Below are positions 35,109 through 44,766 of a stretch of DNA of 64,000 nt, piece by piece. Numbering within the stretch: position 1 is the stretch's first letter; each line of letters begins with the position of its first letter. The DNA is taken from positions 1-64,000 of the forward strand of contig CAYLLB010000003.1 in the NCBI GenBank assembly GCA_964384215.1. Direction: 5' to 3'. The position numbers and the translations under genes are program-made. Source of the DNA: JAJFUV01 sp964384215 (GTDB taxonomy: Bacteria > Acidobacteriota > Terriglobia > Bryobacterales > Bryobacteraceae). The notes beneath the pieces were generated by a model, which was not told the origin of the DNA, searched no databases, and worked only from the letters and a program-made list of their open reading frames with translations.

Positions 35109-36587
35109 ATGCCCACCGCGCAACTGGTCAGCCGCCGCGAATTCCTCGGCGCTGCCGCGGCGCCCGCGATTCTCCGCGGACCCCTCGGACAGCGGAAGCA
35201 GCCCAATATCCTCGTCATCATGTCCGACGAGCACAACCACCGCGTGGCCGGCTTCTCCGGAAACCGCCTGGCGCGCACGCCGAACCTGGACCGTTTGGCC
35301 GCGGGCGGCGTCACGTTCGAAAACTGCTACACCAATTCCCCGCTCTGCGTGCCCTCGCGTCTGGCGTTTACAGCGGGCAAGTATATCCACCGGACAGGAG
35401 CCTGGTCGAACGCGAGCGAGTTGCCGAGCGCCGATTATCCGTCGATCGCCGGGATTCTGAATCACGCCGGATACGAATCGTACCTTTGCGGCAAGCAGCA
35501 TTACGCCGCTTCGCGCCGTTACGGCTTTACCGAGATCGGTGATATGAACCGGAACCGCAAGGACGGCCGCATTGCCCGCCGCGCCGCCGGCGATATGAGC
35601 AGCACACGAGCCGGCGTGCGCCAGCGCATCCAAGGCATCGCGGCGGCGGAAGATTCGACCGTCATGTCGCATGACCGCCGGGTAACCGCCGGCGCCGCCG
35701 GCTTTCTCTCCAAACGGGAAGCGGGCGCCCGGCCGTTCTTCCTGTTTGCGGGCTACCTGGCCCCGCACTTTCCGCTCACCGTGCCGCAAAGCTACCTGGA
35801 CCACTTCCGAGGCAAAGTGGGCATGCCAAACCTGCCGCCGGGACTGGTGGAACACCTGCCGCTCAACTATCAGCATCTGCGACGCGGCTTCGGCCTGGAC
35901 GAGTTCGACGCCGCCACCACCCGCCGCGGCCGGGAGCACTACTACGCCCTCGCCGAATGGATGGATGCGCAAGTGGGACAGTTGCTGGACGCGCTGGGGC
36001 ACAGCCGCGTGGCGCGCGATACCGTCGTCATTTACACGACCGACCACGGCGAGAACATGGGCGAGCACGGCCTGTGGTGGAAGAATTGCCTGTTCGAGCA
36101 CGCCGCGCACATCCCGCTGGTGGTGAACTGGCCCGAACGCTGGAAAGGTGGCGCGCGGCGCTGCGGCGTCTGTTCAATGGTGGATCTCGTCCAGACCATC
36201 GTGCAACTCGGCGGCGCCCAGGCGCCGGAAGACTGGGATGGGGATTCGCTCCTGAGTGTTTTGGACGATCCCAAGGCGCGCTGGAAGGATATGGCCGTGA
36301 GCCAGTATTACGGCCACAACATCGCCTCCGGCTTCGCCATGATCCGGCAAGGCGCGTGGAAGTACATCTATCACAGCGCGCCCGGCGCAGGGTATCCGGC
36401 CGTGCGCGAGCTTTACGACCTGGCGGCCGATCCGGACGAACTGCACGACCTGGCCCGCGCGCCTGAGCATCGCCGGCGCCTCGATTCCATGCACGCAGCC
36501 CTGCTGCGGGAACTCGGCGAGCATCCCGACGTCACCGAAATGCGCTGCCGCGCGGAAACCAGCCGGGGCTACCCACAGCCGGTTTAG
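35109..36587 (+). CDS. Tat-exported sulfatase
   Basis: The 492-residue protein begins with a Tat signal (SRREFLGAAAAPA, residues 8-20). The alkaline-phosphatase-superfamily metal site follows (PNILVIMSDEHNHR, Asp near 40), then the sulfatase motif CVPSR with the Cys at about 80 that would become formylglycine. VIYTTDHGENMGEHGLWWK is the second metal motif. It should cleave sulfate esters in the periplasm, for instance from sulfated glycans. No maturase is nearby. The ATG at 35109 was chosen for its Tat sequence; AGGAGG is 12 nt upstream, and a GTG at 35067 looks less likely. Confidence 0.88.
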   Translation: MPTAQLVSRREFLGAAAAPAILRGPLGQRKQPNILVIMSDEHNHRVAGFSGNRLARTPNLDRLAAGGVTFENCYTNSPLCVPSRLAFTAGKYIHRTGAWSNASELPSADYPSIAGILNHAGYESYLCGKQHYAASRRYGFTEIGDMNRNRKDGRIARRAAGDMSSTRAGVRQRIQGIAAAEDSTVMSHDRRVTAGAAGFLSKREAGARPFFLFAGYLAPHFPLTVPQSYLDHFRGKVGMPNLPPGLVEHLPLNYQHLRRGFGLDEFDAATTRRGREHYYALAEWMDAQVGQLLDALGHSRVARDTVVIYTTDHGENMGEHGLWWKNCLFEHAAHIPLVVNWPERWKGGARRCGVCSMVDLVQTIVQLGGAQAPEDWDGDSLLSVLDDPKARWKDMAVSQYYGHNIASGFAMIRQGAWKYIYHSAPGAGYPAVRELYDLAADPDELHDLARAPEHRRRLDSMHAALLRELGEHPDVTEMRCRAETSRGYPQPV

Positions 36588-36604
36588 TGGGCTAGAGTGG
36601 CAGT

Positions 36605-37918
36605 ATGAGCAGACTGGCGATCCTGGGGGGCCACCCTGTCCGTACCAAGCCTTTCAGTCCATGGCCGCGCTACCTGCCGGCCGACGCCGAGCGTTTGCAG
36701 AAGGTTCTCGAGAGCCGCCACTGGGGCGGGTTCCCTCTGCCTTCGAAGTACGCCGGCGAGTTCGCGGAGCGTTTCGCCGAAATGCACGGCGCGCGTTACG
36801 GTCTTTGTGTTGCCAACGGCACTATCGCGCTGGTGACGGCGTTGCAGGCAGCCGGGGTGAGGTTCGGCGACGAGGTCATCGTGCCGGCCTATACCTGGGA
36901 TGGAACGGCCACGGCCGTCCTTTTCGCGGGCGGCGTTCCGGTCTTTGTCGACGTCGATCCCGATACCTATTGCCTGGACGTCGACGCCGCGCGCAAGGCC
37001 ATCACGAGGCGCACTACGGCGATCATTCCCGTCCACCTGGCCATGCGCTTCACCGACATGGACGCGCTGGCCGAGTTGGCTGCCAAGCACAAGCTCAAGA
37101 TCATCGAGGACTGCGCACACGCCCATGGCGGGCAGTATAGGGGCCGGGGCGCGGGCTCGATCGGCGACATCGGCTGCTTCAGTTTCCAGGAAAGCAAGCT
37201 CATGACGGCGGGCGAAGGCGGCCTGACGCTTACCTCCGACCTCGGTTACTTCGAGGCCATGCAAAGCGTTGTCAATTGCGGCCGCGCGAGCCTGACCGAC
37301 CAGTACGGGCGCCGCATGCTCGGCTCCAACTACCGCATGACCGAGTTCCAGGCCGCTCTTCTCATCGGCCAGCTCGACATGCTGCCGGAACTGGCCGCGC
37401 TGCGTTCCCGCAACGCGGCGCTGCTGACCGAAGCGCTGGCGACGCTGAAGGGCGTCCGGCCGCTGCCCAAGCAGCCGGCGATCACGCGAGACACCATCTA
37501 CAACTACGTGCTCCAGTACCGCCCGGCTGACAAGCGCGTATCCCGCGACTTGTTCGTGGCCGCGCTCGAAAAGGAAGGCATCCCGTGCGACGGGCGTTTC
37601 TATGAGCCGGTTTACAAGAGCGACCTCTTCTATGCCACCCCGGACAACTCGCCGCAACTGCGCATCGGCCGCGAAGAGACCATGCGCTACGACATGGTCC
37701 GCTGCCCGGTGGCCGAGCGCGCGGCCTACGAAGAAGCCGTGTGGCTGCCGCAGTTCCTCCTGATCGGCGAGGAGGCGGACGTGCATGACGTTCACACGGC
37801 CATCAAGAAGGTTCTCGAAAACCTGGATGAACTGGCCCAGGCCGATCCATCGCTGGCCGGCGTGAAGGCCATGGGGCGCGCTCAGCGCGCCCGCTTCGAA
37901 CGGCAGAAGAATTACTAG
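36605..37918 (+). CDS. DegT/DnrJ/EryC1/StrS-family aminotransferase
   Basis: The 437-residue PLP enzyme shows GHPVRTKPFSPWP, VANGTIALVTALQAAGV, VIVPAYTWDGTATAVLFAGGVPVFVDVDPDTYC, IIEDCAHAHG, and the PLP lysine K198 in SFQESKLMTAGEGG. Typical members aminate keto-sugar nucleotides or dehydrogenated inosose-type cyclitols. The spacing to the sulfatase is 17 bp, so they are probably co-transcribed, but a shared pathway is not evident. The length fits the inositol/keto-sugar branch of the family. Confidence 0.9.
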   Translation: MSRLAILGGHPVRTKPFSPWPRYLPADAERLQKVLESRHWGGFPLPSKYAGEFAERFAEMHGARYGLCVANGTIALVTALQAAGVRFGDEVIVPAYTWDGTATAVLFAGGVPVFVDVDPDTYCLDVDAARKAITRRTTAIIPVHLAMRFTDMDALAELAAKHKLKIIEDCAHAHGGQYRGRGAGSIGDIGCFSFQESKLMTAGEGGLTLTSDLGYFEAMQSVVNCGRASLTDQYGRRMLGSNYRMTEFQAALLIGQLDMLPELAALRSRNAALLTEALATLKGVRPLPKQPAITRDTIYNYVLQYRPADKRVSRDLFVAALEKEGIPCDGRFYEPVYKSDLFYATPDNSPQLRIGREETMRYDMVRCPVAERAAYEEAVWLPQFLLIGEEADVHDVHTAIKKVLENLDELAQADPSLAGVKAMGRAQRARFERQKNY

Positions 37919-37922
37919 AATA

Positions 37923-37942
37923 CAGAAGACGGAAGTCTGCTG
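37923..37942. terminator. Hairpin between convergent genes
   Basis: CAGAAGAC (37923-37930), a GGAA tetraloop, and GTCTGCTG (37935-37942) pair at 7 of 8 positions, in the 40-bp gap of the convergent genes ending at 37918 and 37959. No T-run follows. Confidence 0.4.
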
Positions 37943-37958
37943 TCCGGGCCGTGTATTA

Positions 37959-40316
37959 TCAGAACCGCGCGGGCGCGGCGTAGCGGACGACGTCCAGCTT
38001 GGCCAACGCCGCCAAGCTCTCCAGGGGCAGGCGGCCTATCACGATCTGGCCCGAGCCGGACTTCGTGATGAATTCAAAGCCCAGCTCCGCCTTCAGTTTG
38101 GCGAGCGTGGCCGGGGTCGCATCGGAGAGCGTGATCATTACCGTTGCCTTGCCGTTCTTCACGAACCTCGCTTCCGCGGCGGTTGGCGCGGCGATCCCCT
38201 TCTCCAGCCGGTCGACTACCGCTTGTAGATCCGGATGTAGCTTGGATGGGCGCTTATACTCGTTCGCCGCGTCGGTGAATGTCATCTCGCGCCGCATGGA
38301 CACCGGCGCCGAAGTCAGGGCGGCAAAGCCACCTACCCCGCTGGAACCCTTCATGCGGACTGCCTGCAGGGCCTCGCCGGGCCTGCCGAAGACGCCTTCA
38401 TAGCTCACCCCATCCGGCATCTCCACGGGCACTTCAACGCGCACCGGCTCGCCGCCCACAGTTACCGTAGTCTCTTCGACGGCCACAAATGAAGTGAATT
38501 GCGTCATCAGGCGGTATTCAATGCCGAGCTGGGTGATCTCAGCCTTGGTGCTCGCGATGCCGCGCTGCATGCCCGCGTAGTCCACGCTCATGAGATCGTC
38601 GATCTTCCTGCGTGCCCAAAGACTCGCCAGCACGTCGTGGGATGGCTCGTTCGCCGGCAAGATTACGGGGATTTCGCGCACCACCTCTCTTCCCGCCATG
38701 CGCCCGCGAAGCCGCACCAACCCGCGCCCCGGCGCTGTGTAGCGGCCGCTCACGATGACCGGCTGCGCGCCGAACAGGTCCGGGATGCGCTTCGGATAGA
38801 CGTCCTCCACGGCGAGGCCGCCCCAGTCGATCGAAATGTCGGTCAGCAGCGGATTACGCACGCGCTCGTGGAAACGGCGCGCGGCGGCCGAACCGTCGTC
38901 CTTCAATCCGACGTACTCGACTTCGCCCTTTCCCTCCGCCGCCATCTTGTCCAGCAAAAAGCGGTTCACGGAACTGCCGATGCCGAACGAGAATACCCTC
39001 GCGTTGGGGTGCTTGCGTACCTCGGCGACGATCTCCATGTCGTTGCCCACGTAGCCGTCGGTCATGAAGCAGACGATGCGCACGTGACCCTGCGCGTCGG
39101 ACGGATCGAGCGCGGCCCGAATCGCGGTCATCATTTCGGTGCCGCCGCCGCCCCGGCGCGTGGCCAGAAACTCGCGTGCCTGGGCCAGATTATCCGCCGT
39201 CGCCGGTACCGGTTTCGGGAACAGGATGTGCGTGTCGCCGGAGAAGGTGATCAGGTTGAACGTGTCGCGCGGATACAGGCCGTTGAGGGCGAGTTGCATG
39301 GTCTCCTTGGCCTTCTCAATCGGGAAGCCCGACATGGAACCAGAAGTATCCAGCACGAAGACGAGCTCCTTAGGCGTCACCTCGGCCGGCGCGACGCGTT
39401 CGGGTGGCTGCAGAATGAGAGTGAAGAAGCCGCCGCGCTCGGCGCGATGCGCGAGTACGGCGTCCTGGATCTTGCGGCCCGCGACGTCATAGCGAAGGAT
39501 GAAGTCCTTGTTCGGAATGGTGGCCTGGTCCTTCAGGCGCACCGTGGCGGCGTTGGCCGACGTGCGATTCACCTCCACCGCGTGCGAGGCGCACGTCAAA
39601 CTGTCAACCGGCAGGCCAGCGTCCAGCTTCACCTCGATCGAAATGTCGTGGCCGGCGCGCGTGCCCGGAACCGCCACCGGAGGCGTGATGCGCGAAGCGT
39701 CCGGCACCTGGTCGGTATCCGGGGACCAGCCGCCGCCCTGCCTGCCCGTGGGCCGGCCGGGGATGTAGCGCGGGCCGACCACCATCGGGAAAACGAATTC
39801 GTAGGAGCCGTCTTCGAACTTCAGCGTCTCCACGTAGCTGATCTCGATAGTCACCTTTTCACCCGGCATGATGTTCGCCACCGACTGCGTGAATATGTTC
39901 GGCCGCTCCTGGTCGAGCAGGCTTGCCACGCGGCCCGAGGCGCGCGCCGCCTCATAAATGGCCCGGGCTTCCTCGCGCGGCTTGATCTTGCCTTTCACCA
40001 CCCGCGCGCCCACGTGCATGGTCATGTCGTCCACCGCGGCGTTTTGCGGCAGCGGAAATGTGTAGACGGCTTCGATCTTGTGAGGGAACGGATTGTGGAA
40101 CTCCTGCGTGACGGTGGCGCGCGCCAGGAAACCGCTGATTTCGGCTCGTACAGCGGTGTGCTTCAACGGGCACGCGCCGGCGGGCTTGCCGGTGGAGTCA
40201 AGCGCGGTCAGCGCGCCCGCGCCGGCCTGAGCGGCGCTCGGCGCGCGCTGCGGGAATGCGAAGAAGAACAAAGCGCCGGCGGCGCCGGCCAGAACCAACG
40301 GTTTCCAGGATGGCAT
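37959..40316 (-). CDS. Exported VIT and von Willebrand A domain protein
   Basis: The 785-residue protein has an N-terminal hydrophobic segment (residues 8-22), then a VIT domain (about 45-185: VRAEISGFLARATVTQEFHNPFP and VYTFPLP). A VWA domain follows with the MIDAS motif DTSGSMSG (about residue 340) and MTDGYVG. The C-terminal part carries a linker and a small domain (residues 700-785). Proteins of this kind bind other proteins or matrix through a metal site and are often surface-anchored. GGAGGACG precedes the ATG. It is unrelated in direction to the sulfatase genes. Confidence 0.9.
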   Translation of the reverse strand: MPSWKPLVLAGAAGALFFFAFPQRAPSAAQAGAGALTALDSTGKPAGACPLKHTAVRAEISGFLARATVTQEFHNPFPHKIEAVYTFPLPQNAAVDDMTMHVGARVVKGKIKPREEARAIYEAARASGRVASLLDQERPNIFTQSVANIMPGEKVTIEISYVETLKFEDGSYEFVFPMVVGPRYIPGRPTGRQGGGWSPDTDQVPDASRITPPVAVPGTRAGHDISIEVKLDAGLPVDSLTCASHAVEVNRTSANAATVRLKDQATIPNKDFILRYDVAGRKIQDAVLAHRAERGGFFTLILQPPERVAPAEVTPKELVFVLDTSGSMSGFPIEKAKETMQLALNGLYPRDTFNLITFSGDTHILFPKPVPATADNLAQAREFLATRRGGGGTEMMTAIRAALDPSDAQGHVRIVCFMTDGYVGNDMEIVAEVRKHPNARVFSFGIGSSVNRFLLDKMAAEGKGEVEYVGLKDDGSAAARRFHERVRNPLLTDISIDWGGLAVEDVYPKRIPDLFGAQPVIVSGRYTAPGRGLVRLRGRMAGREVVREIPVILPANEPSHDVLASLWARRKIDDLMSVDYAGMQRGIASTKAEITQLGIEYRLMTQFTSFVAVEETTVTVGGEPVRVEVPVEMPDGVSYEGVFGRPGEALQAVRMKGSSGVGGFAALTSAPVSMRREMTFTDAANEYKRPSKLHPDLQAVVDRLEKGIAAPTAAEARFVKNGKATVMITLSDATPATLAKLKAELGFEFITKSGSGQIVIGRLPLESLAALAKLDVVRYAAPARF

Positions 40317-40359
40317 TTTCGTCCTCCACCCGGGAAATGCCGCCGTCTGTGGAATCCTT

Positions 40360-42597
40360 TCACTCCCGCGGCGTCAATTTCACCACCCAGGCGCTGTTCG
40401 GCTCGAGCCTCGGGCGAAAAACCGGCCCGCCCTCGATCTCGCGGCCGGTCGTAAGGTCCGTGGCGGTGTGGGCGGCCTTCAGAAAACGCAAGTGGATGGA
40501 CGGCGCGGCGGGAGTCTTCTCGTGATTGAAGACGAACAGCAGCGTGTCGCGCCCGGATTCGAGATAACGCACTTCCACGGGCCCGTTTTCGGTTTCGACG
40601 GGCAGTTGGACCCCGGCCCATTCGAGCAGGCCGCGGAACAGGCCGGCCGCTTCTTTCGTGGGCTGGGTCTGGTACGCCGCGCCGAGGTAGGAGCCCAGCG
40701 TAAGCGACTTCCCCTTGCCGTATTCGGCGAACACCGCCGCGGGCCGACCGTCGGCAAAACGCGCCGCCACCCGCGCTTTTGCGCCCGTTGGTTCCAGCGT
40801 CTCTTCGTACCATCGCGCCGCCAGTTGCGCGCCCGGCTCGATGCCGGCGATCTCGCGGCTTGCCCAATGGAGCGTGGTGCGTCCTTTTTCGCCCGTTTGG
40901 ACCGCGGTCTCGCGGCAGCCCAAGACTTCGTCGAGTCCCATGCCTGGAATGGTGGGTGCCGCCAGCCCGCGTTCGTTGTTCCAGCCGGGGCGCGCCTCGG
41001 CGACCAGCGCGCCGCCGCTGCGTACGTATTCGGCGAGCGCCGCCGGAGCGCTCTCGGGAAGCATCAGGGGGTAAGGCAGAAACACCAGCTTGTACTGCGC
41101 CAGCGTGGCCTGCGAAAGCTCGTTCACGTGCACGAAATCCAGCGGCACATTCAGCGGGAACAACGCGCGATGGATGCCCAGCAGCGAGTCGCGCTCGATG
41201 CTGGCCACCTCGCCCTGCGGGCCGCCGTAAGCGGCCGATTTCTGCCGCCCGCCCACGAAGTGCGATAGCGGGTTGTAGACTACGGCCACCTGTGCCCGCG
41301 GCGGCCGCGCGTTCAGAAACAGCGACTGGTTCCGGTCCACCACGCGCGCCACCTCGCCGGCCGCCCGGCTGCGCTCGGTGATGGTGCCGTCGAGTTGAAT
41401 CAGACCGAAGCCGCCGGACTCGTACCCCGAACTCATCGGGTACCAGGCGTAATAGCAGATCCCCTTCGCGCCGCGGGAGAGCGCCGACCAGGTCCACAGC
41501 CGCAGGTCGGCCGGAGTCACCGTCGGGCTTACGTTCAAAGCGATCGTTCCGAAGCCGCCCTGCAGTTCTCCGATGTAGAAGCCGTGGCGGCCGTTGGCAT
41601 ATCCGAACGAGCGCGTGAAGTCGAACAGCGCCGCGCGCCAGATTGGTTCGCGGTCGACGAAGGCCGAGTGCTTCGGGTAGAACGACGTGCCGTAATAATC
41701 CACCTGCCGCGCCATGGTCCAATCGTCGGACTGGCCTTCCCACCAGTACGGTGAGCTGAACAGGCCGACCCCTGCCGCGTGGCTGGTGGCGACACTCGCC
41801 GGCGCCGCGCGCTTCACCGCCTCGTATCGCCCGCGGAGGTCCTCACCGAGCTTGTCCTGGATAAAAGTCTTCCAATCGATGAAATCGGTGTAGGAGAGGA
41901 TGGTGCTCAGCCGGTTCGGCTGCACTTCATCCCACGACGTGAACTGCCGGTACCACGCTTGGTTAAGCGCGTCGAGCGTCTTGTACTTCTTCTGGAGCCA
42001 CGCGCGGAAGCGCGCGAGCGTGTGCGGACAGAAGCAGAACTCGGGATTGCTGATGTAGGTGGGCGTCGCCCAGTTGATGACGTGCGGCTCGCTCCACAAA
42101 TCCCAACCGAGGAACGCCGGGCTGCGGCGCGCGCGCTGCGCCAGTGCGGTGTAGAAGGCGGTGTCCGCCGCGTGTACTCCCGGGTGGTCCAGGCAATAGC
42201 CGGGCGAAGACTCCGGCTCGATCGCCTCCCCGTTCGAGGAAACGAAGCGCGCGTCTTTGTACTTGCGCCCCACCCACGCCGGTGCCGAATCCATGTAGAC
42301 CTGCACGATGACCTTCAGATGCTGCTCCTCGGCCAGTTCCAGCAGAACGTCCAGCGTGTCGAAGTGGTATTCGCCCTCGCGCGGTTCGCCGGTGGCCCAA
42401 TCGATCCAGCAGCGCACGGTGTTGAAGCCGAGACTCTTGATCTGCTTGAGGTCCGCGCGCCAGACGCCTTTTTTCGAGCGGGCATCACGTTCGAGCATAG
42501 GCGCACGAGCCTTGCCGCCTCCGTACCACACCGCCATAGGAAAGAAGTCGGCGCCAACCGCCAACAAAGGAATCGCCAGCAGGATAGCGATACGCAT
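40360..42597 (-). CDS. Exported GH42-type beta-galactosidase
   Basis: The 745-residue protein has a signal peptide (residues 1-16, LLAIPLLAVGA). Its (beta/alpha)8 domain shows the acid/base Glu in GWDLWSEPH (E170) and the nucleophile in GFYIGELQGGFG (E344). The trimerisation-like middle domain (residues 430-640) and a C-terminal beta domain follow, as in GH42. Typical substrates are galactosides, but a change of specificity within the clan is possible. It is 43 bp upstream of the VIT/VWA gene on the same strand and may be co-expressed. Confidence 0.85.
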   Translation of the reverse strand: MRIAILLAIPLLAVGADFFPMAVWYGGGKARAPMLERDARSKKGVWRADLKQIKSLGFNTVRCWIDWATGEPREGEYHFDTLDVLLELAEEQHLKVIVQVYMDSAPAWVGRKYKDARFVSSNGEAIEPESSPGYCLDHPGVHAADTAFYTALAQRARRSPAFLGWDLWSEPHVINWATPTYISNPEFCFCPHTLARFRAWLQKKYKTLDALNQAWYRQFTSWDEVQPNRLSTILSYTDFIDWKTFIQDKLGEDLRGRYEAVKRAAPASVATSHAAGVGLFSSPYWWEGQSDDWTMARQVDYYGTSFYPKHSAFVDREPIWRAALFDFTRSFGYANGRHGFYIGELQGGFGTIALNVSPTVTPADLRLWTWSALSRGAKGICYYAWYPMSSGYESGGFGLIQLDGTITERSRAAGEVARVVDRNQSLFLNARPPRAQVAVVYNPLSHFVGGRQKSAAYGGPQGEVASIERDSLLGIHRALFPLNVPLDFVHVNELSQATLAQYKLVFLPYPLMLPESAPAALAEYVRSGGALVAEARPGWNNERGLAAPTIPGMGLDEVLGCRETAVQTGEKGRTTLHWASREIAGIEPGAQLAARWYEETLEPTGAKARVAARFADGRPAAVFAEYGKGKSLTLGSYLGAAYQTQPTKEAAGLFRGLLEWAGVQLPVETENGPVEVRYLESGRDTLLFVFNHEKTPAAPSIHLRFLKAAHTATDLTTGREIEGGPVFRPRLEPNSAWVVKLTPRE

Positions 42598-42666
42598 AGC
42601 TTCTGCTATGTTACGCCGGAATCGCGCGGGGCGATCGGGAATTGGCGATAATGCACGAAGACTTGA

Positions 42667-42842
42667 ATGGTGGCCAATTGCAGATTGCAGTCACTCGTGC
42701 GGAGTATCGCGGTTTCGATGGCGCTCGCACTCTCCGCTCCCGGTACTGGTCTCTGCCAGGCCGTGCCGAAGGCCCGGCTCGACACGATGCCGCGCGAGTA
42801 TGCCGGGCCGCGTCTTCTGCGGGATCTTGTCACGGACCTCAC
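42667..42842 (+). CDS. N-terminal part of an exported protein, cut by a gap
   Basis: The frame from ATG 42667 encodes a signal peptide (RSIAVSMALALSAPGTGLCQA) and about 25 more residues, RLDTMPREYAGPRLLRDLVTDL, before the run of Ns. A GTG at 42697 is an alternative start just before the signal peptide. It is likely the start of the gene whose 3' part follows at 42944, but the size of the gap is unknown, so the frames cannot be joined. Confidence 0.5.
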
Positions 42843-42942
42843 NNNNNNNNNNNNNNNNNNNNNNNNNNNNNNNNNNNNNNNNNNNNNNNNNNNNNNNNNN
42901 NNNNNNNNNNNNNNNNNNNNNNNNNNNNNNNNNNNNNNNNNN
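42843..42942. other. Assembly gap of 100 Ns
   Basis: Exactly 100 Ns, the usual placeholder for a scaffold gap of unknown length. Any reading frame through it is artificial. Confidence 0.99.
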
Positions 42943-42943
42943 G

Positions 42944-43615
42944 ACCGGACTGATGTTCCCATCACAAAGGAAACTACCCCCCGAACTTCGCAATTCGGCC
43001 ATGAACCTCCCGGCGGGCAAGCTGGATTTGACAGGCGTGCTATCCGCGAACTACTCGTCCGCCCGCAAGTTGATTCAGGCCTGCCTGGACGCGTACTCCA
43101 GGCAGGGAAACCAGGGCGGTTATCTCGTCCGTGCGAGTAAAGGAGCACTGGAGGTCGTGCCCGATCCGAATTCGCCGGCCGTCCGCATCACCGGACCATC
43201 GCTGCTGGATTGGGACATCGAAGTTCCCGGGGAGGACCGATTCCCGCAAGATCACTTCGCCGAACTGTGCAAAGCGGTTCAGCGGTCGAGCGGCGTCACA
43301 TGCCGGCCAGCGATGAACGACTTTCACTTCGACGAGGCATACTTAGGATCGTTTCGTAAGAAAGTGCGGTGGGGCTGCGCGAAGACGAAAGCGCGCACGG
43401 CCTTGGAGGATTATCTGTCGCACTCCATGACCACCCTGGCATGGCATTTGATGTGCGAACCAAGGGAAAGCGGCGACCGTGCCTGTTTCCTGAGTCTGGT
43501 TCCGTTGCAGGTGGAAGTACAGACATCCAAAGGCTGGGTCAGAAGGACCAAGTACTGCGACCGCGGCTGGCACTTTCCGTTCCGCCGGCCGCCTCCGCCG
43601 CCCAATGAGCAATAG
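42944..43615 (+). CDS. C-terminal part of a hypothetical protein after the gap
   Basis: The frame continues from the gap to TAG 43613 (about 223 residues): KLDLTGVLSANYSSARKLIQACLDAYSRQG, NSPAVRITGPSLLDWDIEVPGEDRF, and a C-terminal region rich in Trp, Cys and Arg (MTTLAWHLMCEPRESGDRACFLSLVPLQVEV, then RTKYCDRGWHFPFRRPPPPP). I recognise no family. With the signal peptide before the gap the gene is probably exported, but this is inference. Confidence 0.55.
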   Translation, partial: TGLMFPSQRKLPPELRNSAMNLPAGKLDLTGVLSANYSSARKLIQACLDAYSRQGNQGGYLVRASKGALEVVPDPNSPAVRITGPSLLDWDIEVPGEDRFPQDHFAELCKAVQRSSGVTCRPAMNDFHFDEAYLGSFRKKVRWGCAKTKARTALEDYLSHSMTTLAWHLMCEPRESGDRACFLSLVPLQVEVQTSKGWVRRTKYCDRGWHFPFRRPPPPPNEQ

Positions 43616-43641
43616 CTCAGGACGTAGCCCGGTTGCCCACC

Positions 43642-44766
43642 CTACTTTGGCTCCCAGCGATACTTGGCGACGGCTTCTTCGTTCAACTCGACGCCGAGGC
43701 CCGGCCCCTTGGGGATATCGAGCCAGCCGTCCTTTGCCACAATGCGCTGCTTCGTGATTTGGTCTCGCAGCGTGGTGCCTTCCTCGGCCACGAATTCGAG
43801 GATAAACGAATTCGGTATCGAGTTGAGAAAGTGCAGCGCGGCGGCTACGTTGATATACGTCGTGAAGCCGTGATTCACTACCGGGAGACCGCGATCTTGT
43901 GCCAGGTTCGCGATCTTCATGCCCTCGGTGAATCCGCCGCAGCGCGTCAAATCCACCTGCACGATATCCACTCTGCCGCGATCCATCAGTTCGAGGTACG
44001 ATTTGCGCTCGCTTTCCTCTTCCCCGGCCGCGATGCGCACGTCCACGGCCTCCGAGAGCTTGCGGTATCCGTCGTAGTCGTCCGGCAAAAGCGGCTCTTC
44101 CAACCAGAAGATGCGGTATTCGGAAAATGCTCGGGCGCGCTGGATAGCGGTTTTGGCATCCCAGACGAGCCCGGCGTCGATCATCAGGTCGGCGCCGTCG
44201 CCCAAGCCTTTGCGCGCCTCGCGTACCAGCGCGATATCCGTCTTCTCATCCTGGCCCATGGGGTGCCAGCCGAATTTCACCGCCGTGAAGCCCATGTCGC
44301 GGAAGCGCCGCGCGCGCTCGCCGGTTTCGGCGGGCGTCGCGCCGAACAGCGAGCTGGCATACGGCCGGATCCTCTTGTGGAAGCCGCCGCCAAGCAGTTT
44401 CCACACGGGTTGCCCCAGCGCTTTGCCCTTGATGTCCCACAGCGCCATGTCGATGCCGCTCATGGCGTGTATGGCGATTCCGCGCCGCCCCGAGTAGATA
44501 TTCTGCCGGTACATCTTGTGCCACAGATACTCGGTTTCGAACGGATCTTCGCCGATGATCAGTTCCCGCAGTCCGCTGGTGATGGTGTGCGAGAACGGTC
44601 CCTCGATGGCGCCCTTCACGGCCATTGGCGCCGAATCCACCTCACCGATGCCGGTGATCCCCGAATCGGTCGACACCTTCACTACCAGCACGTCCTGCCC
44701 GCTGTCACACTGCTCCTTCACCTGCGGCAGGCGCAGGTAGAGGGCTTCCACATTCGTGATCTTCAC
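43642..44766 (-). CDS. Mandelate racemase/muconate-lactonising-type enolase-superfamily enzyme
   Basis: The 374-residue enzyme has the N-terminal cap and barrel of the enolase superfamily. The metal ligands are D197 (MIDAGLVWD), the EE of WLEEP (near 223) and the E of AAGEE (near 249). K164 in AVKFGWHPMG and H299 in VVNHGF provide the acid/base pair typical of sugar-acid dehydratases. A role in dehydrating an aldonic or uronic acid is likely. It starts at GTG 44766, overlapping the upstream stop (GTGA), so it is the last gene of the operon with the two exported paralogues. Confidence 0.88.
   Translation of the reverse strand: MKITNVEALYLRLPQVKEQCDSGQDVLVVKVSTDSGITGIGEVDSAPMAVKGAIEGPFSHTITSGLRELIIGEDPFETEYLWHKMYRQNIYSGRRGIAIHAMSGIDMALWDIKGKALGQPVWKLLGGGFHKRIRPYASSLFGATPAETGERARRFRDMGFTAVKFGWHPMGQDEKTDIALVREARKGLGDGADLMIDAGLVWDAKTAIQRARAFSEYRIFWLEEPLLPDDYDGYRKLSEAVDVRIAAGEEESERKSYLELMDRGRVDIVQVDLTRCGGFTEGMKIANLAQDRGLPVVNHGFTTYINVAAALHFLNSIPNSFILEFVAEEGTTLRDQITKQRIVAKDGWLDIPKGPGLGVELNEEAVAKYRWEPK

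Noticed and set aside
38499..41743. Long frames opposite and out of frame with the VIT/VWA and GH42 genes.
   Set aside because: No recognisable motifs; the true genes are clear.
42308..43615. A 435-codon frame through the run of Ns.
   Set aside because: The gap length is unknown, so the joined frame is artificial, and its front is antisense to the GH42 gene.
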